Shown here piece by piece: positions 30,525 to 40,849 of a stretch of DNA of 64,000 bases. The position numbers and the translations under genes were made by a program. The notes under the pieces are model-generated. The model worked only from the letters and a program-made list of their open reading frames with translations, did no database searches and was not told where the DNA came from. Source of the DNA: Scilla litardierei (Eukaryota; Streptophyta; Magnoliopsida; Asparagales; Asparagaceae); the NCBI GenBank assembly GCA_030789695.1, contig CM061139.1, positions 203,581,641 to 203,645,640 on the forward strand, read 5' to 3'. Every line of letters starts with the position of its first letter. Positions within the stretch are counted from its first letter, which is position 1.

Positions 30525-31742
30525 TTAATGCGGGATGTTTGGTGCATATGAGATGCACCCATCAAATTTTCCGGGGAGAACGCTTGGATTCGGAAGTTGC
30601 GGCGGCGTGTTCTCCCTCGGTGGTCTCCCGTCTCGAGTTGTGTTGGGGGGAGGCTCCCCCAAGCTAGCGTTTGCTCCGGTCAACGGCTTCACCGGTGACG
30701 CCAATTTCCGTATCGGCGGAGCTTTCTTTGGAGACTTTTGTTTCGAGAGCTTGCAGAGCTCTCGAATCCTTGCGACATCAGCGTCGCCTTCATCATTTTC
30801 AGCGGAGAGGTCGGGGGAATCATCTATCTTCTCATCTCGGCCTAAATCCGGGCCTTCCTCGAAATCTTCAGCGAAAAGAGCGCCAATCGAGTGGGGGATC
30901 GCCTCTTCTATCACCTCATCAAGGAGGTCCATGTAGTCAAGTTCCTCGTGGTAAGGCATGTGTTTCATAGCCTTAGGAATGTGAAGCTCCACCTCGATGT
31001 TGCCGACGTTTAAAGTTAGTGTACCTTCTCGCACGTCGACAATCACACCGGCGGTGGCGAGGAATGGGCGTCCAAGTATCAATGACGTATCTCCCTCCTC
31101 CTTAACGTCCATGATCACGAAGTCACATGGCAAGCATATTCCCCCCGGGACTTGTAGCGGGATGTCTTCGGCGATCCCTACCGGCCTTGTTATTCACCCA
31201 TCGGCCAATTGTATCCGCATGTCGGTAGGTTTCAACTTCGTCCCGGTGTTTAGCCTTAAGAACATGGAGAGAGGCATGAGGCTCACACTAGCCCCTAGAT
31301 CTACCAACGCCTTTTGAAGAGGGACGCCGCCCAAGGTGCAAGGAATCCGAAAACTCCCCGGGTCTTTAAATTTGGCCGGCTCCTTCTCTCTCTTGGTGAA
31401 CCAAGAGCCCTCCTCGGCTAGCATGATCTTTTCCTTCCTCTTTCTCCCCGAAATCAAATCCTTTAAGAATTTAGCATATGTGGGGATCTCCACGATGGCG
31501 TCGAGGAAGGGAATGTTGAGGCTAACTCCTCTAAGATACTCGAGAAACTTTGCTAGCCTTTTCTCCATTTTCGCTCTAGCGAGCCTTTGGGGAAATGGGA
31601 CCAGTGGCATGAAGCGTCTTTCCTCAATCAATTGCTCCGCTCTAGATTTCTCCTTTTCTTGTGGCTCTTTCTCCTTATCATCTTCAACTACCGGCTCAAT
31701 CGGCTCCAAACTTTCCTCCACGGGCTTCTCGGTAGGAATCAT
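30525..31742 (-). pseudogene. Athila protease region with one in-frame stop
   Basis: The minus-strand frame begins in a Glu/Pro-rich linker (PVEESLEPIEPVVEDDKEKE), then FLDAIVEIPTYAKFLKDL. The Athila-type active site ALVDLGASVSLMPLSMF follows, with DLGAS instead of the usual DTGA as is normal for this lineage. A TGA at 31194-31196 interrupts after MRIQLADG. The frame resumes with PVGIAEDIPLQVPGG, SLILGRPFLATAGVIVDV and an acidic tail. Gag lies in another frame, with a shift needed near 31800. RT is missing downstream. Confidence 0.9.
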
Positions 31743-31783
31743 GGCGGGGGTGGTATCCTTCCCGCCTCTAGTGGTAACAGCAA

Positions 31784-33295
31784 CTACGGCATTGATGTGG
31801 CCGGTGTTGCCCCGTGGTTTTGCTCAGGTTGCGCCGGCAATCGTTGAGTGTTCCGATTGAGCAACGCCAATTGCTCCGATATTTGAGCCACAACGGTATT
31901 GAGGGAGTCTTGCCCCGCCTTCAAGGTAGCATTGACCTTATTTTGCTCGACCATAAACGCCTCCACTCTAGCTTCGAAGTCGGATCGTTGTTGAGCTTGT
32001 GGAGGGTTTTGATTTTGATTCCTCCACCCTTGATTGTATCCGGGCGGCCTATATGGTGGAACCTGTTGCTTCGGTTGGAAATTTTGTTGTGGAGGCCCCC
32101 TCGGCGGATAGTGTTGTTGTTGGGGTGGTGGTGGTCGAGCTTGTTGAGGTGGTTGTTGTGGCGGGTTCAAAGCTCCTTTATTGTTGGCGTAAGAGAATCC
32201 GGGATGATTTCTTGTGGCCGGATTGGCCCAATATCCTTGGTTCCCCGCGACATATTGTACTTGCTCCAAGGATCCTTCTCCTTGCTCTCCTCCCACGTAC
32301 ATGGCTTGAGATTGGTCTTGCCAATCACTCATTTGGTTCGTTGGAGCGGAGGTGGAAGGGGTTCCTTGGGGCTCCGTGATAAACTTCTCCAGTCTCTCCA
32401 CTACCTTGTGGAGAGAATCAAACTTGCTTGTAAGCTCCGCTACGGCCTTTGCCTCATAGATACTAGTTGGCTTCAAGGAGGACGTGGAGTGTCCTCGCTC
32501 ATCGCCCCATTGTTGGTTGTTTGAGGCCATCTCCTCAATTAGGGCCGTAGCTTCCTCGGGAGTCTTTGACAAGATAGCACCATTCGCCGCGGCATCAATA
32601 ATTTGTTTGGTCCCCGGTTGGAGACCGTTGTAGAAGCTATGAACTAGCTGCCAATCTTCTATGCTATGGTGCGGGCATTGGTGCTGCAGATCTTTAAAAC
32701 GCTCCCAAGCCACATAGAGCGTCTCTTGGGGTCCTTGCTTGAAGGACATGAGAGCGCTCCGGATCTTCACCGTCTTGGAGGGCGGATAGAACTTGTCAAT
32801 GAATGCACTCGCCAACTCGTCCCAAGAGGTGAAGATTCCCTCAGCCTGCGTCCTCAACCAATAGAGTGCCTTGTCCTTTAGCGTGAAGGGGAAGAGACGC
32901 AGTCTGATGGCATCGATGGAGACCCCCGGCATTTGGAATGTGGCGCACTTCGACAAGAATAATTGGATGTGGTAGTGAGGATTTTCATGGGCATTCCCAT
33001 GAAATGGATCCTGCTGCATCAGAACCACTAGTCCAGTCTTTAGCTCGAAGTTCTTGTCAGCCGCCAACTCCGGCATGGCAATGGAAGAGGTCGTAGAAGA
33101 GGTCTTAGGCCGAAGCCTATCTCGAATAGAAATTATCCTCGCCATCCTTGCCGCTAATTGGTCCGCAGTTTCCGGGTTGGTCATAAACCTCCCTTCCGGA
33201 TTTTGTCTCCTTTCCGCTCTAAGTCTCCGCGCGGTACGTTCGATCTCGGGATCAAATAATATAGCTTCAGGGTCCGCCGTAGATCTCGTGTACAT
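31784..33295 (-). CDS. Athila Gag
   Basis: The 503-codon frame is open from MYTRSTADPEAILFDPEIER. The capsid-like core has ENPHYHIQLFLSKCATFQMP, FPFTLKDKALYWLRTQ, SWDELASAFIDKFYPP and MSFKQGPQETLYVAWERFK, which is the standard plant retrotransposon gag pattern in its Athila form. A Gln/Pro-rich tail follows (ppqqqhyPPRGPPQQ-like, residues about 385-440) and then a short coiled region. It would form the particle that packages element RNA. The frame is intact, so a non-autonomous element could still make its own particles. It ends just before a frame change into the protease. Confidence 0.95.
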   Translation of the reverse strand: MYTRSTADPEAILFDPEIERTARRLRAERRQNPEGRFMTNPETADQLAARMARIISIRDRLRPKTSSTTSSIAMPELAADKNFELKTGLVVLMQQDPFHGNAHENPHYHIQLFLSKCATFQMPGVSIDAIRLRLFPFTLKDKALYWLRTQAEGIFTSWDELASAFIDKFYPPSKTVKIRSALMSFKQGPQETLYVAWERFKDLQHQCPHHSIEDWQLVHSFYNGLQPGTKQIIDAAANGAILSKTPEEATALIEEMASNNQQWGDERGHSTSSLKPTSIYEAKAVAELTSKFDSLHKVVERLEKFITEPQGTPSTSAPTNQMSDWQDQSQAMYVGGEQGEGSLEQVQYVAGNQGYWANPATRNHPGFSYANNKGALNPPQQPPQQARPPPPQQQHYPPRGPPQQNFQPKQQVPPYRPPGYNQGWRNQNQNPPQAQQRSDFEARVEAFMVEQNKVNATLKAGQDSLNTVVAQISEQLALLNRNTQRLPAQPEQNHGATPATSMP

Positions 33296-33427
33296 GCACA
33301 GGGAAAACAGAGTTTCAAAGAGATGATTAGTACCGTGGAAGGGTTAGGTAAAAATAAAGAAATGGAAATAATAATAATAATAATAATAAAAGAAATAGGT
33401 AGGGTGGTAAGATCAAATGCAATCGCC

Positions 33428-33445
33428 TCCCCGGCAACGGCGCCA
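33428..33445 (-). promoter_or_regulatory. primer-binding site of the Athila element
   Basis: The minus strand reads TGGCGCCGTTGCCGGGGA six bases after the 5' LTR end. It is the Athila-type site, usually assigned to tRNA-Asp. Confidence 0.9.
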
Positions 33446-33451
33446 AAAACT

Positions 33452-35268
33452 TGATCGCTCCGGGACGTAACCCCAAAGAACGGATGTAGTTTTACCGCAA
33501 GTGCACGGTGTAGCAGCGAGCGGGTTATCGAACACAGGGAGGACGAATGACCGTGCTTGATCCAATCAACCTGGCTATTTAAGAAGAGAGAAATTTGCCT
33601 TTGGCGATCCTGTCACAATCGTCAGACAAAGTACGGAAATATCAAATCAAATAAAGAACGTCTAGGGAATGGGGAATTCCCGCTACTCACCATATTTCGT
33701 AAAAGCCGTTCATCGGCATCAAAATCGCTAGAATAAGATTTTGGATGAACTAGTTGCAACTGAATGTAGAACCAAGCTCACGCTCTCGCGCTGTTGCCGG
33801 TCTATAGCTATCCTAGGCTCGGGTCCAATCTCTTGCAAACCCTAGCCTAGGGAAGCTAGCATTAGGATCAACATCATCGTTCAATCGCGCACCGAGCCCA
33901 ATCTCTTGCAAACTCGGCTCACGACCTAGATTGGGATAGTTCCTACCCGTCCAATCTCTTGCAAACGGGTATTGGCGCGGAATTGGAACCGGAAACCCTA
34001 GTATCGGTCCAATCTCTTGCAAACTGATACTACGGAAATTCGATTCCAACCCAATTCGGATTTCTAGGGTTTCCTATCGAATTGGGATCCAATCTCTTGC
34101 AAATCCCAATCGATGTGAATTCCTAGCCATCCGTAGTAAATTGATCCCAATCTAATCTCTAATAGCAATTCTAACGAAATTCCTACCAATTCATCACAAT
34201 TATGAAATAGGGCTTGTAGGGTTCATCCCCACGCCCCAAGACGTGGCGACTACTCACAATTCATAGCAAGATCACAAAAATAATCAATGAAATAAGCAAT
34301 AGAATTCATCACAATATTGAGATATGCAATAAAAATAGAATTTTTAGAGAAGAGAGAAGCAAACCAATGGAGTTCTTCAATTAATCCAACAAAAATCCAA
34401 TTTTGTCTCCTCTCCAATCTCAAGAACAAAACTAAAAAGCTAATCTAAAAAGCTGCAAAAAATCTAAGAGAAAGGCTCCCAAAACTAGGGTAAAAACATG
34501 GGTTAAATAGCCCCCAAAATCGTCCAAAAACTGTGACCAAAATACCCATGCGCAGCCTGTTTTCCGCAATTTTCGCTACAGGCAGCGCGTCGCACTCGGC
34601 CGAGTGACAAAAGTCGCTCGGCCGAGTAAAACCCCTGTAATTTTCCAGTAAGTCTCGATCTTCAGGGGTCTTCACTTCGGGGGCGGCTCGGCCGAGTGAG
34701 TTGTCGTCACTCGGCCGATGGCTTCATGGTACTCGGGCGATCGGGATTATCCACTCGGCCGAGTGGGTCTTCTGAAGCTCAGGCAGCCGAAAAACAGTAA
34801 CATGGCGATTTTTGAATGGCTTCGTCTGGGCGCCACTCGGGCGAACGGGGTCTCGTCACTCGGCCGATGTGGTGTCCGTCGCTCGGCCGAGTGCACGTAT
34901 GAATCGTGTCTGATCTGGTCGGCCGAGCGGTGTCTTGCTGGTCGGCCGAGTGGCTCCTCCACTCGGCCGAGTGGGACACAAAACATGCCCAAACTGCTTA
35001 TTTTGGCCTCCTCGTCGCTCCTGCGACGTCCGTTCTTCTTCCGCTCCTCTCCAACAGCAAAATACCCCTCGGGGAGGTCGTCGGTGACCCTCTGGAGTAA
35101 GTGCATCTCGAGATCACTCCAAGTCGCGCCAAATCACCTGAAATGCGACAAAAACAACAAATCGTGAAAAGCATCGCAATATCGTCGATATATCGTGAAA
35201 AACATGATTTGGGCGATCTAAATGGCATGCAAACATGCGGTAAAAAAGTGTAAAATAAGGAGTGATCA
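33452..35268 (-). repeat. 5' LTR of the Athila element
   Basis: It is the same length as the 3' LTR (1817 bp) with about 20 substitutions seen by eye, many of them C/T or G/A at CpG. All five shared-loop hairpins, the palindrome array (34593-34975) and the TATA-like box (34503-34510) are kept. Confidence 0.95.
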
Positions 35269-36114
35269 GTTTTCCCGGAGCAAGGCGACGAGGGCCGTCC
35301 TCAAGGCGGCCGGGAGTTTTGTCCCGATGGAGACGGTTCTCCCCTCGTCCGAGGCTACTGGGACCTCTTCCACTTCCTCGGCCGGGGTCGGCCGCTGGTC
35401 GCAGAAGTCCTCCCTCTCGTCAGGGATGAGAGCCATCAGGGTCCGCCTCGGGCTCCTACGCAGGGACGGCGTATGGTTGTGGTCTCCGGGCACCTCCCGA
35501 CCCCCCCCCCGCACCTGTCCCACCCCCCGCGGGGTCCGGAACTTCATCGTCTGATGTTGCAGGCTGGGGAGCGCCTCGATGGCCGTCATATATGGACGCC
35601 CTATGATTCCGTTATACACCGACGCGACATTGACGATGACAAAAAGTGTTTCCTTGGTGACGATCCTCGGTTCCTCCCCCAGAGTCATGGGCAGGGTGAT
35701 CGTTCCCTCGGTGGGGATCTCATGGCCGGTGAAGCCAGCAACAGGGCCCACACAGGGCTCTAGGTCCGCACGCCCCCATCCCATCCTCTCGACCGTTGAC
35801 AGGAACAGGATGTCGCAGGAGCTACCGGTGTCAATCAGGAGCCAGCTGACGTCAACCGCCCCGATCCGAGCCTCGATGACGAGAGCGTCATTGTTCTGGC
35901 TCCGTGCCTCCTGCCAGTCTTCCTCGATAAAGGTGATAGGGGGTCGGTGTGTCCTTCTTCGCTTCGATCGGCGGCTGGCGTCCGCCACCATCACCTGTCG
36001 GGCCTCGGCCCCCGGGATTGCGGGCGCCCGCCCTGCCGAGAAAGACCCTCCAGTTATCATCTCAATTCGCATGACCGCCCTCGGGGGGCGCGGCTCCTCC
36101 TTATCGCGGTTCAC
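35269..36114 (-). pseudogene. Tat protease, severed from RT by the Athila insertion
   Basis: This minus-strand frame of about 280 codons contains the aspartic-protease active site LLIDTGSSCDILF. GRADLEPCVGPVAGF and the GRPYM-type flap region follow (YNGIIGRPYMTAIEALPS). It ends LPAALRTALVALLREN, and the sequence is cut there by the Athila LTR. The matching start of the RT region ([14 protein letters not shown]) lies on the far side at about 23466. The 5-bp duplication GTTTT marks both edges. It is in a different frame from the gag tail upstream, so gag-protease continuity is also lost. Confidence 0.9.
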
Positions 36115-38081
36115 CGGCGGTTCCCGTCCCCCCTCCCCCGGGGGGCTCTCTCTCCTTCTGCCACCCGCCTGCCCGCGACGAAGTTTCCCAGGTGACCCGC
36201 CTGGATCAGTCGCTCGATCTCTCTTTTAAGGGTGTAACAATGGTCGGTGTCGTGACTGTGGTCCCGGTGATAACGGCAGCATCTCCGAGGGTCCCGCCTC
36301 GCCGGATCCGTCCTCATCTCCCGGGGAGGCTCCGGCAGTAACCCGGCCCTTGTCGCCGCGGCCAGCACCTCCATCATGGGGGCATTGAGTCGCGTGTAAT
36401 GTGCCTGTAGGGGGCCTTCTTGTCTTGGGATGACTCGGGGGAGCCCTCGCGTCGGAGCAAACTCGCGCACCGGGCCAAGGAGATCTTGTGGGCGAGGCTC
36501 GGGCGGTTCCCGTCGCGGTCGGGCTAACTGATCGCGACCTTGGCCCCTCTCTTCCTGCCTCGGCGAGGGTGTGACCGGGGTTCGCCTTGGGACGGTTTCG
36601 CCGGGGGGAATACGACATTTGCACCGAGAGTCTCTTCGGCCAACGCGTGCCTTTCCGCCATTGCAACCAATGCCTCATAGTCGGTCGGCGGATCCCGGAG
36701 CAGGGATTTGTGGAGGCTCCGAGTCCGCAACCCCGTTTTGAAGGCCAATATAAGCACCTCATCGCCGCATGTCACCACCGCCCGTCTTTCCTCCTGAAAG
36801 CGGCGGAGGTATCTTCCCGTTGTCTCTCCCTCCCCTTGGACTATCGTGCTGAGATAGTCTAAGGGCTTCTTTTTCGTTCGCCCGGCCCGGAACTCTTGGC
36901 AGAACTTGTGAGACAGCTCGCCAAAGCTCCCAACGGATCTCGCGGGCAAGCCAAAGTACCATTCCAACGCGGTGTCCCTCAGGCTTTGGGAGAAATGTTG
37001 GCATAGGAACGCCTCATCCACATCCTGCGCCTCCATCGCCCCCCGGTATTGCTGCACGTGTGTTAGGGGGTCGCCTCTCCCGTTATACGTGGCCAAGTGA
37101 GGGGGTTTGAACCTTACGGGCCTTGGGGCGGATGTGATCCACCGTGCAAGCGGCGTGGCCTCCTCCGGGTAGGTAGGGAGATCCGGCGCATCCCCTCTCC
37201 GCCACTCGGGGGTCTGGCTTCGGTCGCGCCTCGGCCGCCGATGGTTCTCCGGACCCGGGGAGTAGCCCGACGGTCGTCTGGCGGGGCTCCTCCCCTGGGT
37301 CGAGGACTCGACGGGTTGTGAGCTACGGTTTTCCCAGCGCTAGCGCCTCCCGGCCGGCCCTCCTCGGGCCTCCATCCGTTCTTGATTCGCCCGAAGAAGC
37401 CTTTCGCGCTCGGCGGTGAGGAAGCGGAGTTGTCGACTAACGGCTTCCTCGTGCAGGGAATCGGAGGAGTGGTGCAGGTGATGTGGGCTGCCCCCTCCTG
37501 GTGGAGACCGGGCCAGCAACGGGTCCCGCTCGCCCCCGAGCCGCCGACCCGTCGCCGTCTCGTCCAGGATTTCTCGGTTGCTCCTGTTCTCTCTCCTTAG
37601 CCTCTCGCGCTCTGCGACGATGAGGCGGAGTTGGCGGCGAGCGGCCTCTTCGTCCTGGAAGGCCCTTCGGGCGGTCTCGGCCGCTTCGTCCAAACGCCTT
37701 TGCGCGGCGGCCGCCTCCCCCAGGCGCCTCCACCGCCGCGCAACTTCCATCTCCTCTTCCAGGAGCCTTTGCTGGGCCGCAATCTCCTCGACGAGCCCCC
37801 TGTTCTCCCCCTCCTCCTCGAACTGAGGGTGGAGATTCCGCCTCACGTTCTGGGGCTCCGAGGGGCCGGGCGGAGGCTCCGTTCCCGTCGTCGGATAGCC
37901 CCCTGGCCTGAGTGACGGCCTCGAAGCTTTTCAGGACGGCGTGGGTCGTGGTGTGTTCAGTTTCGGTGCCCACCCCCAGAAGGGGGTCGGACGCCGGGGT
38001 GATTTGTAGAGAGAGCGGTTCCTGACCCACGGGATCTTTGCCGTGGTCAGGGTTCCGCGAGATCGGCATGGAGTCTAACAT
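36111..38081 (-). pseudogene. Tat gag, broken by frameshifts and stops
   Basis: Read on minus, it starts MLDSMPISRNPDHGK soon after the primer-binding site. It shifts frame near 37845 into a long charged coiled-coil (GLVEEIAAQQRLLEEEMEVA and more E/R-rich heptads, 37846-37343) and stops at 37340. It resumes as the retrotransposon gag core (ATYNGRGDPLTHVQQYRGAM ... ALEWYFGLPARSVGSF ... EFRAGRTKKK) to 36524, shifts again, and ends with a CCRYHRDHSHDTDHC knuckle (36470-36111). This is the normal Tat gag order, but at least two frameshifts and a stop make it non-functional. Confidence 0.85.
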
Positions 38082-38096
38082 GGGTGTGACCCTTCG

Positions 38097-38114
38097 TTCC
38101 CACAGACGGCGCCA
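38097..38114 (-). promoter_or_regulatory. primer-binding site of the Tat element
   Basis: The minus strand reads TGGCGCCGTCTGTGGGAA two bases after the 5' LTR. This sequence is characteristic of plant Tat-lineage Ty3 elements and fixes the right LTR as the 5' LTR. Confidence 0.9.
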
Positions 38115-38116
38115 AT

Positions 38117-39257
38117 TGTTACGAGGTGGAACTCGCGTACAATGAATTTGTATTATGGGGAACCAAGGGCACGGTGGTTATATGGAGAAGAAGGTTTATG
38201 TAGGCTGTTTTACAAGTGATTAGTGGGGTGAAGAAGTTGGACCCGTTGCCGGTGGTGATCACGGGGTCGAATCTCACCGGATGCAGCTGAGGAAGGTTGG
38301 ACGGCAGGAGGCCGAAGCTGACTTTGGTCAAGGGGCGAGCTCTCCTGCAGCACGAACAACTCGTCAGAAGGGCAGGGTTGGGGTTCAACCCTTAGCCCCT
38401 CCGATGCCTAAGTTAGTAATAGGGCTTAAAATGGGGGCTAGACACGCCGGCCGGACTAACGGTGTGTCGACCGCATGTGGCGAGCTATGGGTGGGAGAAC
38501 AAAGATATGGACGACCTTTGTTCTCGTGTGTGAATTGTAGATTAAGAGAGAATTTTCCAACCCCCTCCACCGTAGGTGGAGATGGGGTATTTATACCTGA
38601 CGGGAGGTGACTAGATGGGGGCTGATCTGGCATGCTGACTAGACGTGCTGAGCTGGCTCGGTTGTCAGCGGAAGCTTCAGACAAGGACGTTGGGAACATG
38701 AGTGTCTGACCTGCCTTTGTCAGGCGACGCGACAGCCAGGGGGTGCTGTTGTCGGGAGGTCAGGGCCGAAAGCGTTAACTGTCAGGCGGCTCTTCCGTCA
38801 GGGGGTGCTTTGTCAGACGGTCGGGTGACGTATGTGTCAGTCGTGTCCTTATCCTTGGTCGTTTGTCGTTGGCGGCGACCCACAGGTCTGGCTTTGTTAT
38901 CCTCGGCGCCGCGGTTCGTGGGGGCCGTTCGGGACGACCGGCTCGAGGGCTGTTCGGCCCGGCCGCGCCTCCCTGTCGGTCGTGGGTTATGGGTCGTTAG
39001 GACGGTAGAACACGCATATGACCGTGTCGGCCTGTCCGGCGGTACTGTCCGGGGGCTCCCCAAGCGCTTTGCTTCCGGCGGGCCGAGCAACTGCGGTTGC
39101 GCGCCTCGACCGGGCAGGGGGAGTGCCCCGAGGCACGCCCGTTCCTGCATAGCCTCGGTCTTCTGGGGTGGAGGCTCTTTCACCAAGGGGAGAGTCAATG
39201 GGGTACCCCAGCGGGTCCAGGCGTGAGTCGGACTCTTACGATCTTTGGGTCGTAACA
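38117..39257 (-). repeat. 5' LTR of the Tat element
   Basis: It is a 1141-bp copy of 14893-16033 with about 10 substitutions seen by eye. TATA (minus TATAAATA) is at 38588-38595. It ends at the target duplication CATAC, after which Sirevirus C2 LTR sequence resumes. Confidence 0.95.
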
Positions 39258-39683
39258 CATACCAATGTTATTTTGATGATGATCACGACATTATATTGTT
39301 GCTAATGTCTCTCTTGTTTTAGTCTTATGTTTATCAAATGGAGAATAGCGTGATTTGGAGACTAATAGCTTGGTGCAAGGATGGACATCAAGAGGAGCTA
39401 TGCCAAAGCTTGGACAAGGGGTGCCAAAGCTTGTAGATGATGGGGAGCATCAAGACATCAAGAATTGAAGCCATAGACACTAAGGAAAGCAATGTGATCC
39501 ATGTATTATTTCATTTATTGCTTTTCTCTTTTTGAGTCTAGGTTTAATGTAATGCCTTGATAGATGGTCTACTCATTCATGCATTTGCATATAACCATCT
39601 TAGTGAGTCTTAGGAATATTATAGAATCCAACTCAATAGGTTCATCATGCCAAATGACTCAATTGGAGTCTCTCGCTCTCCAA

Positions 39684-40180
39684 CAGGCGACTAATGAAGG
39701 TCTTACAGGCGACTGGGTGATTCCAGGCGCCTGTCGAGCCTTCTACAGTGGACTGTTGTGCCCTAGCTCAAGTCAACCATTTCTTGACTCTTACTTGAGC
39801 TTTTGGAACAGTCGAATGAAGTGCAATTTACAGGCGCTTGTCTTCCAACAGGTGCCAGTTAATTGTTCTACAGTCGTCTGTGCGCAACTTGCATTTTCTG
39901 GGCTCCATCCCAATTTACAAGTCAGTCAACTGATGAAGTATTTACAGTCGCCTGTTAATTACTCTACAGTCATCTGTACGCAAGCTACATTTTCTCTGCT
40001 CCGTTTCCATCCCAAGTGACAGTCGCCTATTGAAGGAGATTCAGGCGCCTGCTCATTTTACAGGCGCCTGTGTAGTCTTCTATAGTCGCCTGTCCTGGCT
40101 CAGATTATAGCCGTTAGGATTTATTTAGCCGTTGGTCAGTCGACTATCAGATGTTCATCAGTCGATTGTCGCATACGTTT
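39684..40180 (+). repeat. CAGGCGCCTG-type palindrome array in the C2 U3
   Basis: About twelve words of the forms ACAGGCGAC, CAGGCGCCTG and CAGTCGCCTGT are scattered over 0.5 kb. Some are perfect palindromes and others are half sites in either orientation. The array ends about 75 bp before the TATA box. Confidence 0.75.
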
Positions 40181-40255
40181 CAGCCCAGATTCTAGCCGTT
40201 ACAGCTTTTTGTTTTTTGCTTTATCCTTGGGTTTTGAGAGTTCATATAGGGTTCC

Positions 40256-40264
40256 TATATATAT
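40256..40264 (+). promoter_or_regulatory. TATA box of the C2 5' LTR
   Basis: TATATATAT follows GGGTTCC and precedes GAGAGGG, directly downstream of the palindrome array. It sets the plus-strand transcription start at about 40290. Confidence 0.6.
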
Positions 40265-40531
40265 GAGAGGGTTGAGTTTTATTAGAACTTCTTGGAACTA
40301 TTGAAGATCATTAGAGTTTAATTAAGCCACTCTCAAACTCTCGCATTTCCATCTCAGAGCTCATTATCTCCTTCATGCATTGAAGTCAACCTCAAGGGAA
40401 ATCATCCAAGTGCTTTCAAGCTAATCTCATCACTTGGAGATCCTCTTCCATGCCTTGCATTCATTAATGAGTAAGTTCATCTCACGGCATATGTAAGAGT
40501 ATTTGTTTTACTTTGTGTTTTCATTGAAACC

Positions 40532-40669
40532 CTAGCTTTTTGTGTGAGAGCTAGCTACTCTCTGTGTGAGAGTATAACTTTCTGTGTGAGGGTTGGTTGA
40601 GATCTCTCTGTGTGAGAGTTTGAGTCTCTCTATGTGAGAGCAAAAGTCTTTCTGTGCAAAAGCAAGGAT
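40532..40669 (+). repeat. TGTGTG-loop hairpin repeats in the C2 leader
   Basis: Repeats of about 24 bp contain CTGTGTGAG. Flanks pair differently in each: CTAGCT/AGCTAG (40532-40554), TACTCTC/GAGAGTA (40556-40574), AACTTTC/GAGGGTT with G-T pairs, and CTCTC/GAGAG twice. The series continues beyond the C1 insertion at 56742-56810. Confidence 0.65.
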
Positions 40670-40849
40670 TGTAATGCCCTGCATAGCTACTGCACATGTA
40701 CTAGAGGGGGGGGGGGGAATAATACTTTAAAATAATCAAGAGAGGTATTCCTAATTATTGTGCAAACATACAAACAACAAAGCGGAATAGACTACAAACA
40801 ACAAGAATAGATAACGCAAACAAAGTATGTAACCGGTTCGGATCCACCC

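Larger units (their letters stand above)
23467..35268 (-). mobile_element. Athila-lineage Ty3/gypsy element without RT, RNase H or integrase
   Basis: Two 1817-bp LTRs (23467-25283 and 33452-35268) begin TGATC and end GATCA. They are flanked by a perfect target duplication GTTTT (23462-23466 and 35269-35273) inside Tat pol. The primer-binding site TGGCGCCGTTGCCGGGGA is the Athila type. Minus order is 5' LTR, gag (33295-31784), protease (31742-30525), palindrome array and TATA (30199-29851), accessory ORF (29301-27226), 3' non-coding, 3' LTR. I count about 20 LTR differences by eye, so it is young. Pol is absent, so it would need enzymes from a complete relative. Confidence 0.95.
14893..39257 (-). 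mobile_element. Tat-lineage Ty3/gypsy retrotransposon, split by an Athila element
   Basis: LTRs of 1141 bp (14893-16033 and 38117-39257) are flanked by a perfect target duplication CATAC (14888-14892 and 39258-39262). The primer-binding site TGGCGCCGTCTGTGGGAA, two RNase H domains in pol and the long 3' non-coding region place it in the Tat lineage. Minus-strand order is 5' LTR, gag (38081-36111), protease (36114-35269), [Athila 35268-23467], RT to integrase (23466-20261), tandem repeats, 3' LTR. I count by eye about 10 LTR differences, so the insertion is recent. Gag carries stops and frameshifts and RT one in-frame stop, so the copy is defective. Confidence 0.95.
39258..40669 (+). repeat. 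middle piece of the Sirevirus C2 5' LTR
   Basis: This LTR sequence resumes after the Tat target duplication. It has an array of CAGGCGCCTG/CAGTCGCCTG words (39684-40180), a TATA box (40256-40264) and a leader of repeated TCTGTGTGAGAG hairpins (40532-40660). It ends where Sirevirus C1 inserted. The plus-strand frame at 39564-40019 is a by-product of the repeats. Confidence 0.8.

Noticed and set aside
30535..31860. Plus-strand frames opposite the Athila protease and gag
   Set aside because: They are shadows of the conserved minus-strand coding region.
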